From positions 1 through 64,000 of the forward strand of contig CAYXMQ010000008.1 in the NCBI GenBank assembly GCA_964466195.1: a stretch of 64,000 nt of DNA, given 5' to 3'. Position numbers and translations under genes: made by a program. Source of the DNA: PFJX01 sp964466195 (GTDB taxonomy: Bacteria; Pseudomonadota; Gammaproteobacteria; Burkholderiales; Thiobacillaceae). A model generated the notes under the pieces. The model had not been told where the DNA came from. It searched no databases and worked only from the letters and a program-made list of their open reading frames with translations. Positions 26,329 through 34,939 of the stretch are shown here, in pieces (positions within the stretch are counted from its first letter, which is position 1; the number at the start of each line of letters is the position of its first letter).

Positions 26329-27960
26329 CTACGGCGCACGATACTTATTGGTGATCGGATAGCGCCGGTCGCGGCCGAATCCGCGCGCGGTGATGCGGAT
26401 GCCGGGCGGCGACTGGCGGCGTTTATATTCGCTGCGATCGATCAGTCCGATCACTTTATGTACGTCGGCGGCGGTATAGCCGGCGGCAATGATGTCGCGC
26501 GCCGCCATATCGAGTTCGACGTAGCGTTGCATGATCGCATCGAGAATCTCATAAGGCGGCAAACTGTCCTGGTCGCATTGGTTCGCGCGCAATTCGGCGC
26601 TGGGCGGCCGCGTAATGATGCGTTCCGGTATCACCGGCGAAACTTGATTGCGATAGCGCGCCAGACGCCAAACCAGAGTTTTCGCGACATCCTTCAGCAC
26701 CGCGAATCCGCCGGCCATGTCGCCGTAGAGCGTGGCATAGCCGCTGGCCATTTCGCTCTTGTTGCCGGTGGTCAGCACCAGTTGGCCGAACTTGTTGGAC
26801 AAGGCCATCAGAATGACGCCGCGCACGCGCGCCTGGATGTTTTCCTCGGTCTGGTCGAACGGCAAATTTTCGAACTCGTCCGACAACTCGGACAAGAACG
26901 TATCGAACATCAGCTTGATCGGCTGAATGTCATAGCGGATGCCCAAATTCAACGCCAGTTGCTCGGCATCTTCCAGGCTCATGCTGGCGGTGAATTGCGA
27001 AGGCATCATGACCGCCTGGACTCGCTCGGCGCCGATCGCATCGACGGCGATGGCCAGGGTCAAGGCCGAGTCGATGCCGCCGGACGAACCGACCAGCACG
27101 CCGGGAAAGCCATTCTTGCCGACATAGTCGCGTACGCCGCAGACCAGCGCTTGATAAACCTGCGCATCCGGCTCCGGCAACGGGGTGATCTCGCCTTGCA
27201 GCTGAATCTCCGCTGACGCATCGTCCAGCTCGACAAGATGCAGGCCGGCTGCAAACGCCGGGAACTGGGCGCGCAACGTGCCGCCGGCATCGAGTGCGAA
27301 GGACGCGCCGTCGAACACCAATTCGTCCTGGCCGCCGCTCATGTTGACGTACAGCATCGGCAGGCCCGATTCGAGCACGCGTTCGCGCGCGACTTCCAGT
27401 CGCTCCGCGTGCTTGCCGATATGAAAAGGCGAGGCATTCAGCACCAGCAGGACTTGCGCGCCGGCTTCGCGCGCCTGGGCAGCCGTGCCGGCTTCCCAGA
27501 TGTCGGCGCAGATGTTGATGCCGAAGCGCACGCCGGCACAGTCGAACACGCAAGCCTGCGAGCCGGCGACGAAGGTGCGCACTTCATCGAATACCGAATG
27601 ATTCGGCAGTTTCTGCTTGCGGTAGACCGCCTCGATGCCGTCGCCCTGGGTTCCGCCGCGCAGCACCGAAGCGGCGTTGAAATACTCGCCGTCAGCCTTG
27701 AGCGGGTGGCCGACGACGACGGCGATTTCCGGGGGCAAGCGGCCGGCGAGCTCCTGCAGTATGCGTGCATTCTCGTCATAAAAGTCAGCGCGCAACGCCA
27801 GGTCTTCCGGAGGGTAGCCGCACAAGGCCAGTTCAGGGGTGACCAGTAATACCGCTCCGGCCAGGGCGGCTTGTTGCGCCAGGGAGACGATCTGGGCGGC
27901 ATTGCCCGCCAGATCCCCCAGCGTCGGGTTCATTTGAGCCAGCGCGATCTTGATTTGCAT
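26329..27960 (-). CDS. nadE: Glutamine-dependent NAD synthetase
   Basis: Makes NAD from nicotinate adenine dinucleotide with glutamine as nitrogen donor. The 543-residue protein joins an N-terminal nitrilase-like glutaminase (catalytic Glu, Lys, and Cys in GINICADIWE) to a C-terminal ATP-pyrophosphatase synthetase domain (P-loop GSSGGIDSAL near residue 292). It is followed by glnB 48 bp downstream. Confidence 0.95.
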   Translation of the reverse strand: MQIKIALAQMNPTLGDLAGNAAQIVSLAQQAALAGAVLLVTPELALCGYPPEDLALRADFYDENARILQELAGRLPPEIAVVVGHPLKADGEYFNAASVLRGGTQGDGIEAVYRKQKLPNHSVFDEVRTFVAGSQACVFDCAGVRFGINICADIWEAGTAAQAREAGAQVLLVLNASPFHIGKHAERLEVARERVLESGLPMLYVNMSGGQDELVFDGASFALDAGGTLRAQFPAFAAGLHLVELDDASAEIQLQGEITPLPEPDAQVYQALVCGVRDYVGKNGFPGVLVGSSGGIDSALTLAIAVDAIGAERVQAVMMPSQFTASMSLEDAEQLALNLGIRYDIQPIKLMFDTFLSELSDEFENLPFDQTEENIQARVRGVILMALSNKFGQLVLTTGNKSEMASGYATLYGDMAGGFAVLKDVAKTLVWRLARYRNQVSPVIPERIITRPPSAELRANQCDQDSLPPYEILDAIMQRYVELDMAARDIIAAGYTAADVHKVIGLIDRSEYKRRQSPPGIRITARGFGRDRRYPITNKYRAP

Positions 27961-27981
27961 GCGCAGATTCTAATGGCAAAC

Positions 27982-27996
27982 CCCGCTCAAAGCGGG
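27982..27996 (-). terminator. Possible weak terminator upstream of nadE
   Basis: Six-bp stem CCCGCT/AGCGGG with a 3-base loop, followed on the minus strand by GGTTTG. It lies between the chemoreceptor stop and the nadE start, so it could end the chemoreceptor transcript. The T-tract is short. Confidence 0.4.
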
Positions 27997-28030
27997 CGCC
28001 TGACCGCCGCCGGTAAAGTCCGACCGGCTG

Positions 28031-29662
28031 CTAGGCAATCCGGAACTGGGCGACCAGTTTTTCCAGTTCTGCCGCCAGATGCGCCAGTTGTCGGCTGGCC
28101 CCCTGGGTGTTTTGCGCATGGCCGGCGGCATCGCGGGCGACCGCGCTGATATTGCCGATCTTGCCGCTGATGTTCTCGGCTACCTTGCCTTGTTCGCCGG
28201 AACTGCGGGCGATCTGGCTATTCATGCTGGTGATGGCGCCGACTGCGCCGGAAATCACGGCGAGCGCTTCGGCGCTATCCTCCACGCTTTGCACGCTGAC
28301 CTCGGTTTTCTCCTCGGCGGTCTGGATCGCGCCGACGGCTTCATTGGCGCGATTCTGCACCTTGACGATGATGTTCTCGATTTCCCGGGTGGCATCCTGG
28401 GTGCGTTGCGCCAACGTGCGCACTTCGTCGGCGACCACGGCAAAGCCGCGTCCCAGCTCGCCGGCGCGGGCGGCCTCGATCGCCGCATTGAGCGCCAGCA
28501 GATTGGTCTGATCGGCGATTTCGCGGATCAGGCCGATGACCCTGCCGATATCGCGGCTATCGGTATCCAGATGCAGGATGACTTGCACCGCCAGCGCGAG
28601 TTGGTCCGACATCGCCGAGATTGCGCCCAGCGCATTGGTTGCGGTGTAGGCGCCCTCCTTGGCCTGTTCGTTGGCTTGCGCCGCCTCGCTGGCGGCCTCC
28701 TGCGTGGTGCGCGCCACTTCCTGCACGGTGGTGGTCAGTTCATGCACCGCGCTGGCGAGCGTCTCGGTGTCGGCAAGCTGGCGTTCGACGCCGTGCTGCG
28801 TCTGCGTCGAGACATCCACCAACTGGCCGGCGACTCTGGCCAGATTGTGGGTGGCGGCGCTGACTTGCGACAGGATGCCGGCGAAGCGTTCCAGCATGGT
28901 GTTGAAGGCTTGGCCGGCGCAGGCGATTTCATCCTTGCCATTGACCTCGATGCGCAGCGACAGATCGGATTGCTGCTCGACGCGGCTCATGGTCTCGGTG
29001 AGCCGATTGATCGGGGTCGAGATCACCCGTTTGAGCGCGGCGTTGATCAGCAGCATGCCGAGCACGAACAGGATCATATGGATGGCCAGGCTTTCCAGGC
29101 CGGAGTTGCGGATGTGCGCATCCACCGGCGACAGATCGAAGCTGACCCGCACCGCGCCCAGCACGGTTCCGGGCGGCACACTATGGCAGCCCATGCAATT
29201 GACGCCGCGGGTATGCTCAGTGGCCTTGAAAACGCGCGTGACAGTCAGGCGGCGGCCCTTGTCGGTGCTGTCGATGCGCTCCGCTTCCTCGCCTTTAAGT
29301 GCGGCCTGATCCAGCTCGTCGAGGGCTTTCTCCGTTTCATTGCCGGGACCGTATTGCGTGCGGGTGCCTTCGGCGCGAATGACGCGCGCTTCCAGCACGT
29401 TCGGCAGGCCGGATATTTCCTTCTTCAATTCCGCCCGATTGGCCATGCCGCCGGTGAGCATCAGTTTGTTGAGGCCATCGAAATAGCCATCGGCAATCGC
29501 CTTGGCCTGTTCGGCGCTGAATGATTCCGCCAGCTTCTTTTCGCTCAGGAAAGCGTGCACCAACGAGGCGGTGAGCAAGACCAGAAAGAGCAGAGCGGTA
29601 AAACCGAGTATTTTTGCCGTGACGCTGCCGGTACAGGTTTTCAATCCCACGAGAGTCTCCAT
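28031..29662 (-). CDS. Methyl-accepting chemotaxis protein with heme c sensor motif
   Basis: A 543-residue chemoreceptor with an N-terminal membrane helix (about 15-38), a periplasmic domain (about 40-190) that contains CMGCH (residues 156-160), a second helix, HAMP, and a full signalling domain (REIADQTNLLALNAAIEAARAGE). Periplasmic heme c PAS-type domains of this layout are known from Geobacter chemoreceptors, where they respond to redox or small gases; that role here is inference. ATG 29662 is chosen because it sits just before the membrane helix; ATG 29728 further upstream is possible. Confidence 0.85.
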   Translation of the reverse strand: METLVGLKTCTGSVTAKILGFTALLFLVLLTASLVHAFLSEKKLAESFSAEQAKAIADGYFDGLNKLMLTGGMANRAELKKEISGLPNVLEARVIRAEGTRTQYGPGNETEKALDELDQAALKGEEAERIDSTDKGRRLTVTRVFKATEHTRGVNCMGCHSVPPGTVLGAVRVSFDLSPVDAHIRNSGLESLAIHMILFVLGMLLINAALKRVISTPINRLTETMSRVEQQSDLSLRIEVNGKDEIACAGQAFNTMLERFAGILSQVSAATHNLARVAGQLVDVSTQTQHGVERQLADTETLASAVHELTTTVQEVARTTQEAASEAAQANEQAKEGAYTATNALGAISAMSDQLALAVQVILHLDTDSRDIGRVIGLIREIADQTNLLALNAAIEAARAGELGRGFAVVADEVRTLAQRTQDATREIENIIVKVQNRANEAVGAIQTAEEKTEVSVQSVEDSAEALAVISGAVGAITSMNSQIARSSGEQGKVAENISGKIGNISAVARDAAGHAQNTQGASRQLAHLAAELEKLVAQFRIA

Positions 29663-29762
29663 CTGATGGTTCAAGTGGCGCGTTATCGGCGGTGCCCGCG
29701 ATAACTTGAGCTTGATGCGGCCCGCCACTGCAAAACAATCACCGCGCCCCAGTTGCAGGGTC

Positions 29763-32700
29763 TCAATAGCCGGCGATCTCCGCCCAACGCTTCTCCAGCC
29801 GCTTTACCGACACCGGTTCCGGCGTCTTCAACTCCTGTGCGAACAGGCTGACGCGCAACTCTTCCAGACGCCAACGAAAGTCCTCCATTTCCGGTTCGAT
29901 GCTGCCGCCTATCCTGCCCTGCGCGGCCAGACGCTCACGGCGTTGACGCCAGGCAGCCAGCAGTTTGGCCATTTCGTTCATCGCACCGAGGTCGCGTGCG
30001 GTCTGGTTGGCAAGTTTGTTGAGGCGCAGCTCCATGGCTTTCAGATAGCGCGGCAGATGGCTTAGGCGGTGAGCGGGATGCCGCACCATGAAGCCTGGGA
30101 AGACCAGTTCGGCCAGCTGGCTGCGCAGGTCGGCGTAGGCGGCCTTCCAGGCCGGCGGGGCCTGGGGGGATGTTTTGGCCAGGATCTGTTCGATTTTCAG
30201 GGCGGCGGCGAGCACGTCCTGGGCGATCTGGCTCAGCCGCGCGACCGCTTCCGGCAGCTGTGGGCGAACGGCGTTGGCGATAGCGGCAAAGGCGCTGCGG
30301 CTGCGCGGCAGCGGAGTCGGCTCTGCCGCCTTGTTACCCGAACCTGTCTGTAAGTTCGATGGGGCGGCGGCGTCGAAGGCGCTGAGCGCGGCCGCGTTGA
30401 GTACGTCGCGCACCAAGCTTTCGCCCGGGCTGCCGAAGCCGGCGGCGCCCTTGAACATCAGGCCGTACTGCAGGCTGGCCGCTTTCAGTTTGTTGCTCAG
30501 ATCGCGCTCGCTTTGTTTCAGCAAGTCCGGAAAACCCAGCCAAAGCAGGCGCGCGACCCCTTCGCGGTGGGCGGCGGCCGCCGTTTCGGCGCTATCGAAT
30601 AGCGCCAGTCTGACCCGGCCGGCGACATGCTCCAGCGCCGGAAAGGCGGCGACGTTGGGCTTGCCGCGAGCGCTGTCGGACATGGCGACCTGCATGCTTT
30701 CCGGCAGGTCGTCGAAGTCCCATCGGGTGACGTTGTCGCGCTCGAACTGCACCGCCGAACGGGCCAGTTCCTTGCGCGCCTCGGCGCCGAGTTGCTGCCG
30801 CAACGTGCCCAGGTCGCGGCCTGTGGCCAGCGTCTTGCCGCGCTCGTCCTGCACCCGGAAATGCATGTTCAGGTGCGCCGGCAACGCTTCCGGGCGCCAG
30901 GCATCGCGCGGTATCAGCGTACCGGTGGCCTTGCTCAGGAAGGCGGCGAGCGTGTCGCACAGCGCCCCGCTTTGTTTGCCTTCGAGCAGGGCCTGGGTCG
31001 CCGCGCGGGCATAGTCCGGCACCGGCACGAAGGCGCGGCGGATCGACTGCGGCAGGCTTTTGATCAAGGCGACGATTTTTTCCTCCAGCAGGCCGGGCAC
31101 TAGCCATTCGCAAGCCAGTACCGGAATCTGGTTCAGCGCCGCCAGCGGCGCTTCCAACGTGACGCCGTCATCCGGCGTGCCAGGGTCGAAGCGATAGCTC
31201 AGCGCAAAACGCACGCCGTTGAATTCGATGCCGGGCGGAAAGTCGCGCGCGCTGGCCTCGCGGTTTGCTTTGTCGCCGGACAGCAGGGCTTCGCGTTCGA
31301 GGAACAGCAGTTTCGGGTTGTTGCGCTCGGCCTCGCGCCGCCATTTCTCGAATGCGGCGCCGTTGTGCAGGTCGCCGGGGATGCGCTGATCGAAAAACTG
31401 GTAGATCGCGGCTTCATCCACGGCGATGCGGGCGTTGCGCGAGCGCTGCGCCAGGTCGTCGATCTCTTCCAGCAGACGCTGGTTATGCAGGAACCAGGGC
31501 GCGCGCGTCTCGAAATCCCCGTTGACCAGCGCGCCGCGAATGAACAGTTCGCGGCTCAAAATCGGGTCGATCGGGCCGAAATGCACTTTGCGGCCATTGA
31601 CGATGGGCAGGCCGTACAGCGTGGCGCGCAGGCTGGCGGCGACATGCGCCGGCTTCTTCGCCCAGTGCGGGTCGCTGTAGGACAGCTTGAGCAGATGGCG
31701 GGCGGCCTGCTCGACCCATTCCGGCTCGATCTTCGCCACCGTGCGTGCATAGACCCGACGCGTCTCGACGATTTCCGCCGACATCAGCCATTTCGGTTTT
31801 TTCTTGACGCCGGAACCGGGGAAGATCAGGAACTTGACCTCGCGTGCACCCAGATAGACGCCGTCTTCGGTCAGAAAGCCGAGGTTGCCGAGCAGGCCGG
31901 GCAGCAGGGCTTGGTGGATATTGGCGTAGTGCGCACTGAGGCGGGCGTTGAAGGCATCGTCTTGCGTCTCCGCCTGGACTTCACTGCTGGAGGGATGCCA
32001 TTCATCGTCCACTCGCCAGCCCAGCTCCTTGACCTGTGTCGTCAACTGGCCATAGACATCGCGCCATTCGCGCACTCGCAGCGGCGACAGGTAGTCGGCC
32101 TTCAGCGTTTCGCGCAGCTTGCGTTGCGACTTGCGGTGGGCGTTCTGCTCGTCGAGGTAATGCCAGAGTTTGAGCAGCGAGAAGAAGTCGGAATTCGCAT
32201 CGCTGAAGCGGCGATGTTTTTGGTCGGCTGCCGCCTGGTGTTCCAGCGGGCGTTCACGCGGGTCCTGGCTGGTCAGCGCGGCGGCGATCACCAGCACTTC
32301 ATGCAGGCAGGCCTTGTCCCGCGCGGCGATCAGCATGCGGCCGATGCGCGGATCGACCGGCAGACGCGCCAGCTGTTTGCCGATCGCGGTGAGCCGGCCG
32401 CGTTCGTCGAGCGCCCCCAGTTCGACCAGCAATTGCTGGCCGTCGCGCACGCGCTTGGGTTCGGGGGCGTCCAGGAAGGGGAAGGCGTCGATCTCCGGCA
32501 GGCGCAGCGACTTCATGCGCAAGATCACGCCGGCCAACGACGAACGCAGCAGTTCCGGCGTGGTGTATTGCGGCCGGGACAGGAAATCCTGCTCGTCGTA
32601 CAGACGGATGCAGATGCCGTCCGCCACCCGCCCGCAGCGGCCGGCGCGTTGATTGGCCGACGCTTGGGACACTTTTTCGATCTTGAGTTGCTCGATCTTG

Positions 32701-33749
32701 TTGCGGATCGAATAGCGCTTCACCCGCGCCAGGCCGGCGTCGACGACGTAATGGATGCCCGGCACGGTCAGCGAGGTTTCCGCCACGTTGGTCGCCAGCA
32801 CGATGCGGCGGCCGCTGTGCGCTTTGAACACCTGTTCCTGTTCGCTGACTGACAGCCGCGCGAACAGCGGCAGGATCTGGGTATGCGGCGGATGATGCTT
32901 GCGCAGCGATTCCTGCGCTTCGCGTATCTCCCGCTCGCCGGGCAAAAACACCAGGATATCGCCGGGGCCCTCGGCGGCGAGTTCATCGACGGCGTGCAGC
33001 AACAGGTTGGCGATATCGGGTTCCTCGTCGGCGTCGGCGTCCTTTTTCGCCGTGTCGACCGCTTTGCCGGCCGAAGCGACTTCGCTGCGATAGCGCATTT
33101 CGACCGGAAAGGTTCGGCCCGACACTTCGACCACTGGCGCGCCGTTGAAATAGGCCGAGAAACGATCCGCTTCCAGCGTCGCCGATGAAATGATGACTTT
33201 CAGTTCAGGCCGCCGCGGCAACAACGTTTTCAGATAGCCGAGCAGGAAATCGATGTTCAGGCTGCGCTCGTGCGCCTCATCCAGTATCAGGGTGTCGTAG
33301 GCGCGGAATTCCGGATCGGATTGCGTCTCCGCCAGCAGGATGCCGTCGGTCATCACCTTGATGCGCGTGTCCGGCCCGACCTGATCGGTAAATCGCACCT
33401 GCCAGCCGATGAAGCCGCCGAGGCGGGTCTTGGTTTCATCGGCCAAGCGGTTGGCCACGCTCTTGGCCGCAATCCGGCGCGGCTGCGTCATGCCGATCCG
33501 GCCGCCGCCCCGGCCGACTTGGCCGCGGCCGGCCGCCAGTGCGATCTTGGGCAGCTGCGTGGTCTTGCCGGAGCCGGTTTCACCGCACACGATGACGACC
33601 TGGTGTGCGTTCAGCGCCGCCGTGATATCGGCGCGACGCGCGGAGACCGGCAACTGCTCCGGGAAGGTCAGTTCGGGCGTGCGGACGGTTTCGGGCAGGG
33701 CGGAGGGGGCAGGGGAGTCGGAGGCGGACATGGAGCGGCGTTTTAGCAT
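29763..33749 (-). CDS. hrpA: ATP-dependent RNA helicase HrpA
   Basis: Large DEAH-box RNA helicase acting in ribosome rescue and RNA metabolism. The roughly 1328-residue product has Walker A (GETGSGKTTQLPK), the DEAH box (LDEAHERSLN), motif III SAT, motif VI QRAGRCGR, and the C-terminal DUF3418 region of HrpA. ATG 33749 has GGA at seven bases; an ATG at 33731 and one at 33815 are alternatives. Confidence 0.95.
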   Translation of the reverse strand: MLKRRSMSASDSPAPSALPETVRTPELTFPEQLPVSARRADITAALNAHQVVIVCGETGSGKTTQLPKIALAAGRGQVGRGGGRIGMTQPRRIAAKSVANRLADETKTRLGGFIGWQVRFTDQVGPDTRIKVMTDGILLAETQSDPEFRAYDTLILDEAHERSLNIDFLLGYLKTLLPRRPELKVIISSATLEADRFSAYFNGAPVVEVSGRTFPVEMRYRSEVASAGKAVDTAKKDADADEEPDIANLLLHAVDELAAEGPGDILVFLPGEREIREAQESLRKHHPPHTQILPLFARLSVSEQEQVFKAHSGRRIVLATNVAETSLTVPGIHYVVDAGLARVKRYSIRNKIEQLKIEKVSQASANQRAGRCGRVADGICIRLYDEQDFLSRPQYTTPELLRSSLAGVILRMKSLRLPEIDAFPFLDAPEPKRVRDGQQLLVELGALDERGRLTAIGKQLARLPVDPRIGRMLIAARDKACLHEVLVIAAALTSQDPRERPLEHQAAADQKHRRFSDANSDFFSLLKLWHYLDEQNAHRKSQRKLRETLKADYLSPLRVREWRDVYGQLTTQVKELGWRVDDEWHPSSSEVQAETQDDAFNARLSAHYANIHQALLPGLLGNLGFLTEDGVYLGAREVKFLIFPGSGVKKKPKWLMSAEIVETRRVYARTVAKIEPEWVEQAARHLLKLSYSDPHWAKKPAHVAASLRATLYGLPIVNGRKVHFGPIDPILSRELFIRGALVNGDFETRAPWFLHNQRLLEEIDDLAQRSRNARIAVDEAAIYQFFDQRIPGDLHNGAAFEKWRREAERNNPKLLFLEREALLSGDKANREASARDFPPGIEFNGVRFALSYRFDPGTPDDGVTLEAPLAALNQIPVLACEWLVPGLLEEKIVALIKSLPQSIRRAFVPVPDYARAATQALLEGKQSGALCDTLAAFLSKATGTLIPRDAWRPEALPAHLNMHFRVQDERGKTLATGRDLGTLRQQLGAEARKELARSAVQFERDNVTRWDFDDLPESMQVAMSDSARGKPNVAAFPALEHVAGRVRLALFDSAETAAAAHREGVARLLWLGFPDLLKQSERDLSNKLKAASLQYGLMFKGAAGFGSPGESLVRDVLNAAALSAFDAAAPSNLQTGSGNKAAEPTPLPRSRSAFAAIANAVRPQLPEAVARLSQIAQDVLAAALKIEQILAKTSPQAPPAWKAAYADLRSQLAELVFPGFMVRHPAHRLSHLPRYLKAMELRLNKLANQTARDLGAMNEMAKLLAAWRQRRERLAAQGRIGGSIEPEMEDFRWRLEELRVSLFAQELKTPEPVSVKRLEKRWAEIAGY

Positions 33750-33898
33750 GAAATTTCCGGAAATAACGGCCTGGCCGATGCGCTCGGCGCGGCCGGCTGG
33801 GCCGCCATCGGGCAAGCTGAGTTTGGCGCGCGGGATTGCGCGGCATCCGGCCCGATAGCCGGCTGGCGGCGTGCCGTAATAACGCTAGGCGTCTTGCG

Positions 33899-34561
33899 CT
33901 ACTTGTCGTGCAGATAGCGTTTGTCGTCGAAGGTGGCGACCCATTCGGGTTTGTAGATCACCAGCATCGTAATCAGCATGCCGGTGACGAAGGCTTCGCT
34001 GAAGGCGATCAGGAAGAAGTAGGGCAAGTACTCTTCCAGTAGATAGTTCAACGTGTAGACGCCCGAGAGTGCGGCAAAGCCGGTCGAAGCCAGTCCGACC
34101 GCGATCGCGGCGAGCGCGGCCCCGAAAAAGGCGTTGATGAAAATGTAAATGAACAAATGGTTGGGCAGCTTGCGGTCGACCAGCCAGTAAATGGCCCAGG
34201 ATACGGCCACCGGCACCGCTCCCATGAGCAGCCAGTTGGCGGCGAAGGCGGCATATTCGCCATGCCAGATGGAAATGGCGGCAGTGAGCAGCGCGAGTGA
34301 AAAAAGCGCAAACAGGGGGCGGAACATCAGCGTCAAAGCCGTCGCGCCCAGGAGATGGAAGTTCAGCCCCGGTTTGATGCCGGCCTTGATCAGCCAAAGC
34401 CCGAGCACGGCGACGGTGGCGGCGAGAAAGATGTTCAGGTTGGCGCTGTCGCTCAACATGCGCCAAGCGGCGCGGCGTGCGATGAACAGGCCGAGCAGGG
34501 CGGCCAGGAGCCAGAGGCTCCAGAGCCAGTGCGCGGGAATGTTGCTGGCGATCAGATTCAT
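33899..34561 (-). CDS. CbiM-like (ECF-type) membrane protein, COG3235 family
   Basis: A 220-residue integral membrane protein with six or seven hydrophobic helices, resembling the energy-coupling factor permease CbiM and its stand-alone COG3235 relatives (FHLLGATALTLMF and YFFLIAFSEAFVTGMLITMLV). It may take part in uptake of a metal or cofactor, but no ABC ATPase or CbiQ partner is adjacent and no cobalamin riboswitch signature was seen upstream. Start at ATG 34561 is set by the first hydrophobic segment. Confidence 0.7.
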   Translation of the reverse strand: MNLIASNIPAHWLWSLWLLAALLGLFIARRAAWRMLSDSANLNIFLAATVAVLGLWLIKAGIKPGLNFHLLGATALTLMFRPLFALFSLALLTAAISIWHGEYAAFAANWLLMGAVPVAVSWAIYWLVDRKLPNHLFIYIFINAFFGAALAAIAVGLASTGFAALSGVYTLNYLLEEYLPYFFLIAFSEAFVTGMLITMLVIYKPEWVATFDDKRYLHDK

Positions 34562-34939
34562 GGCGGGGAGAAGCGCGGCAGCCGCGGACGATGCAAACAG
34601 ACGGCTGAATTCTATTGGAAAGCGGCTATGCGCCCGTCCCCTGTCGTCAGCGGGCCTCCAATCGCTGGCCGGGTCGCTCCCGGAACGGGTTGGCTGTGCC
34701 CCCGGCTCGAAAAAACCCGAGCCGCCCCACGCGGGGGCCAAGCCAATCTTGGGGCGGCCCGGCGCTTGGCTTGAGAGCCTCGACGAGGGCGGTGCGGGCT
34801 TTTCTGCGAGCCAGAAGCGCGGCCCAGCCAGAAGGCCAATGGGTATAGCACTGAGTTAAGAAAGGTTATTCAGCGCTAAGCGGCCTGATCGAAGTATCAG
34901 ATGACTTATCATCCGCCGACTTGAATCGGAGCACTGCTG
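34562..34939. other. Intergenic region with an imperfect palindromic element
   Basis: A 378-bp stretch without a convincing gene between divergent genes. The outer arms TTGGCT (34690-34695) and AGCCAA (34741-34746), inner arms CCCCCG/CGGGGG and a nested CGGCTCG/CGAGCCG hairpin make a compact cruciform-like element. Translations of this stretch contain the low-complexity Pro/Arg/Gly-rich peptides typical of non-coding repeats. It could be a REP/RAYT-type repeat. Confidence 0.5.
34690..34746. repeat. Imperfect long inverted repeat (REP-like)
   Basis: Nested inverted repeats: TTGGCT to AGCCAA on the outside, then CCCCCG to CGGGGG, and an inner CGGCTCG to CGAGCCG hairpin with an A-rich loop. It lies in the divergent spacer between a CbiM-like gene and an HD-GYP gene. 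No second copy was recognised in the window, so the repeat nature is inference. Confidence 0.45.

Noticed and set aside
34562..34939. Possible cobalamin riboswitch upstream of the CbiM-like gene
   Set aside because: The minus strand was read for the conserved B12-box (GCCACTG) and was not found.
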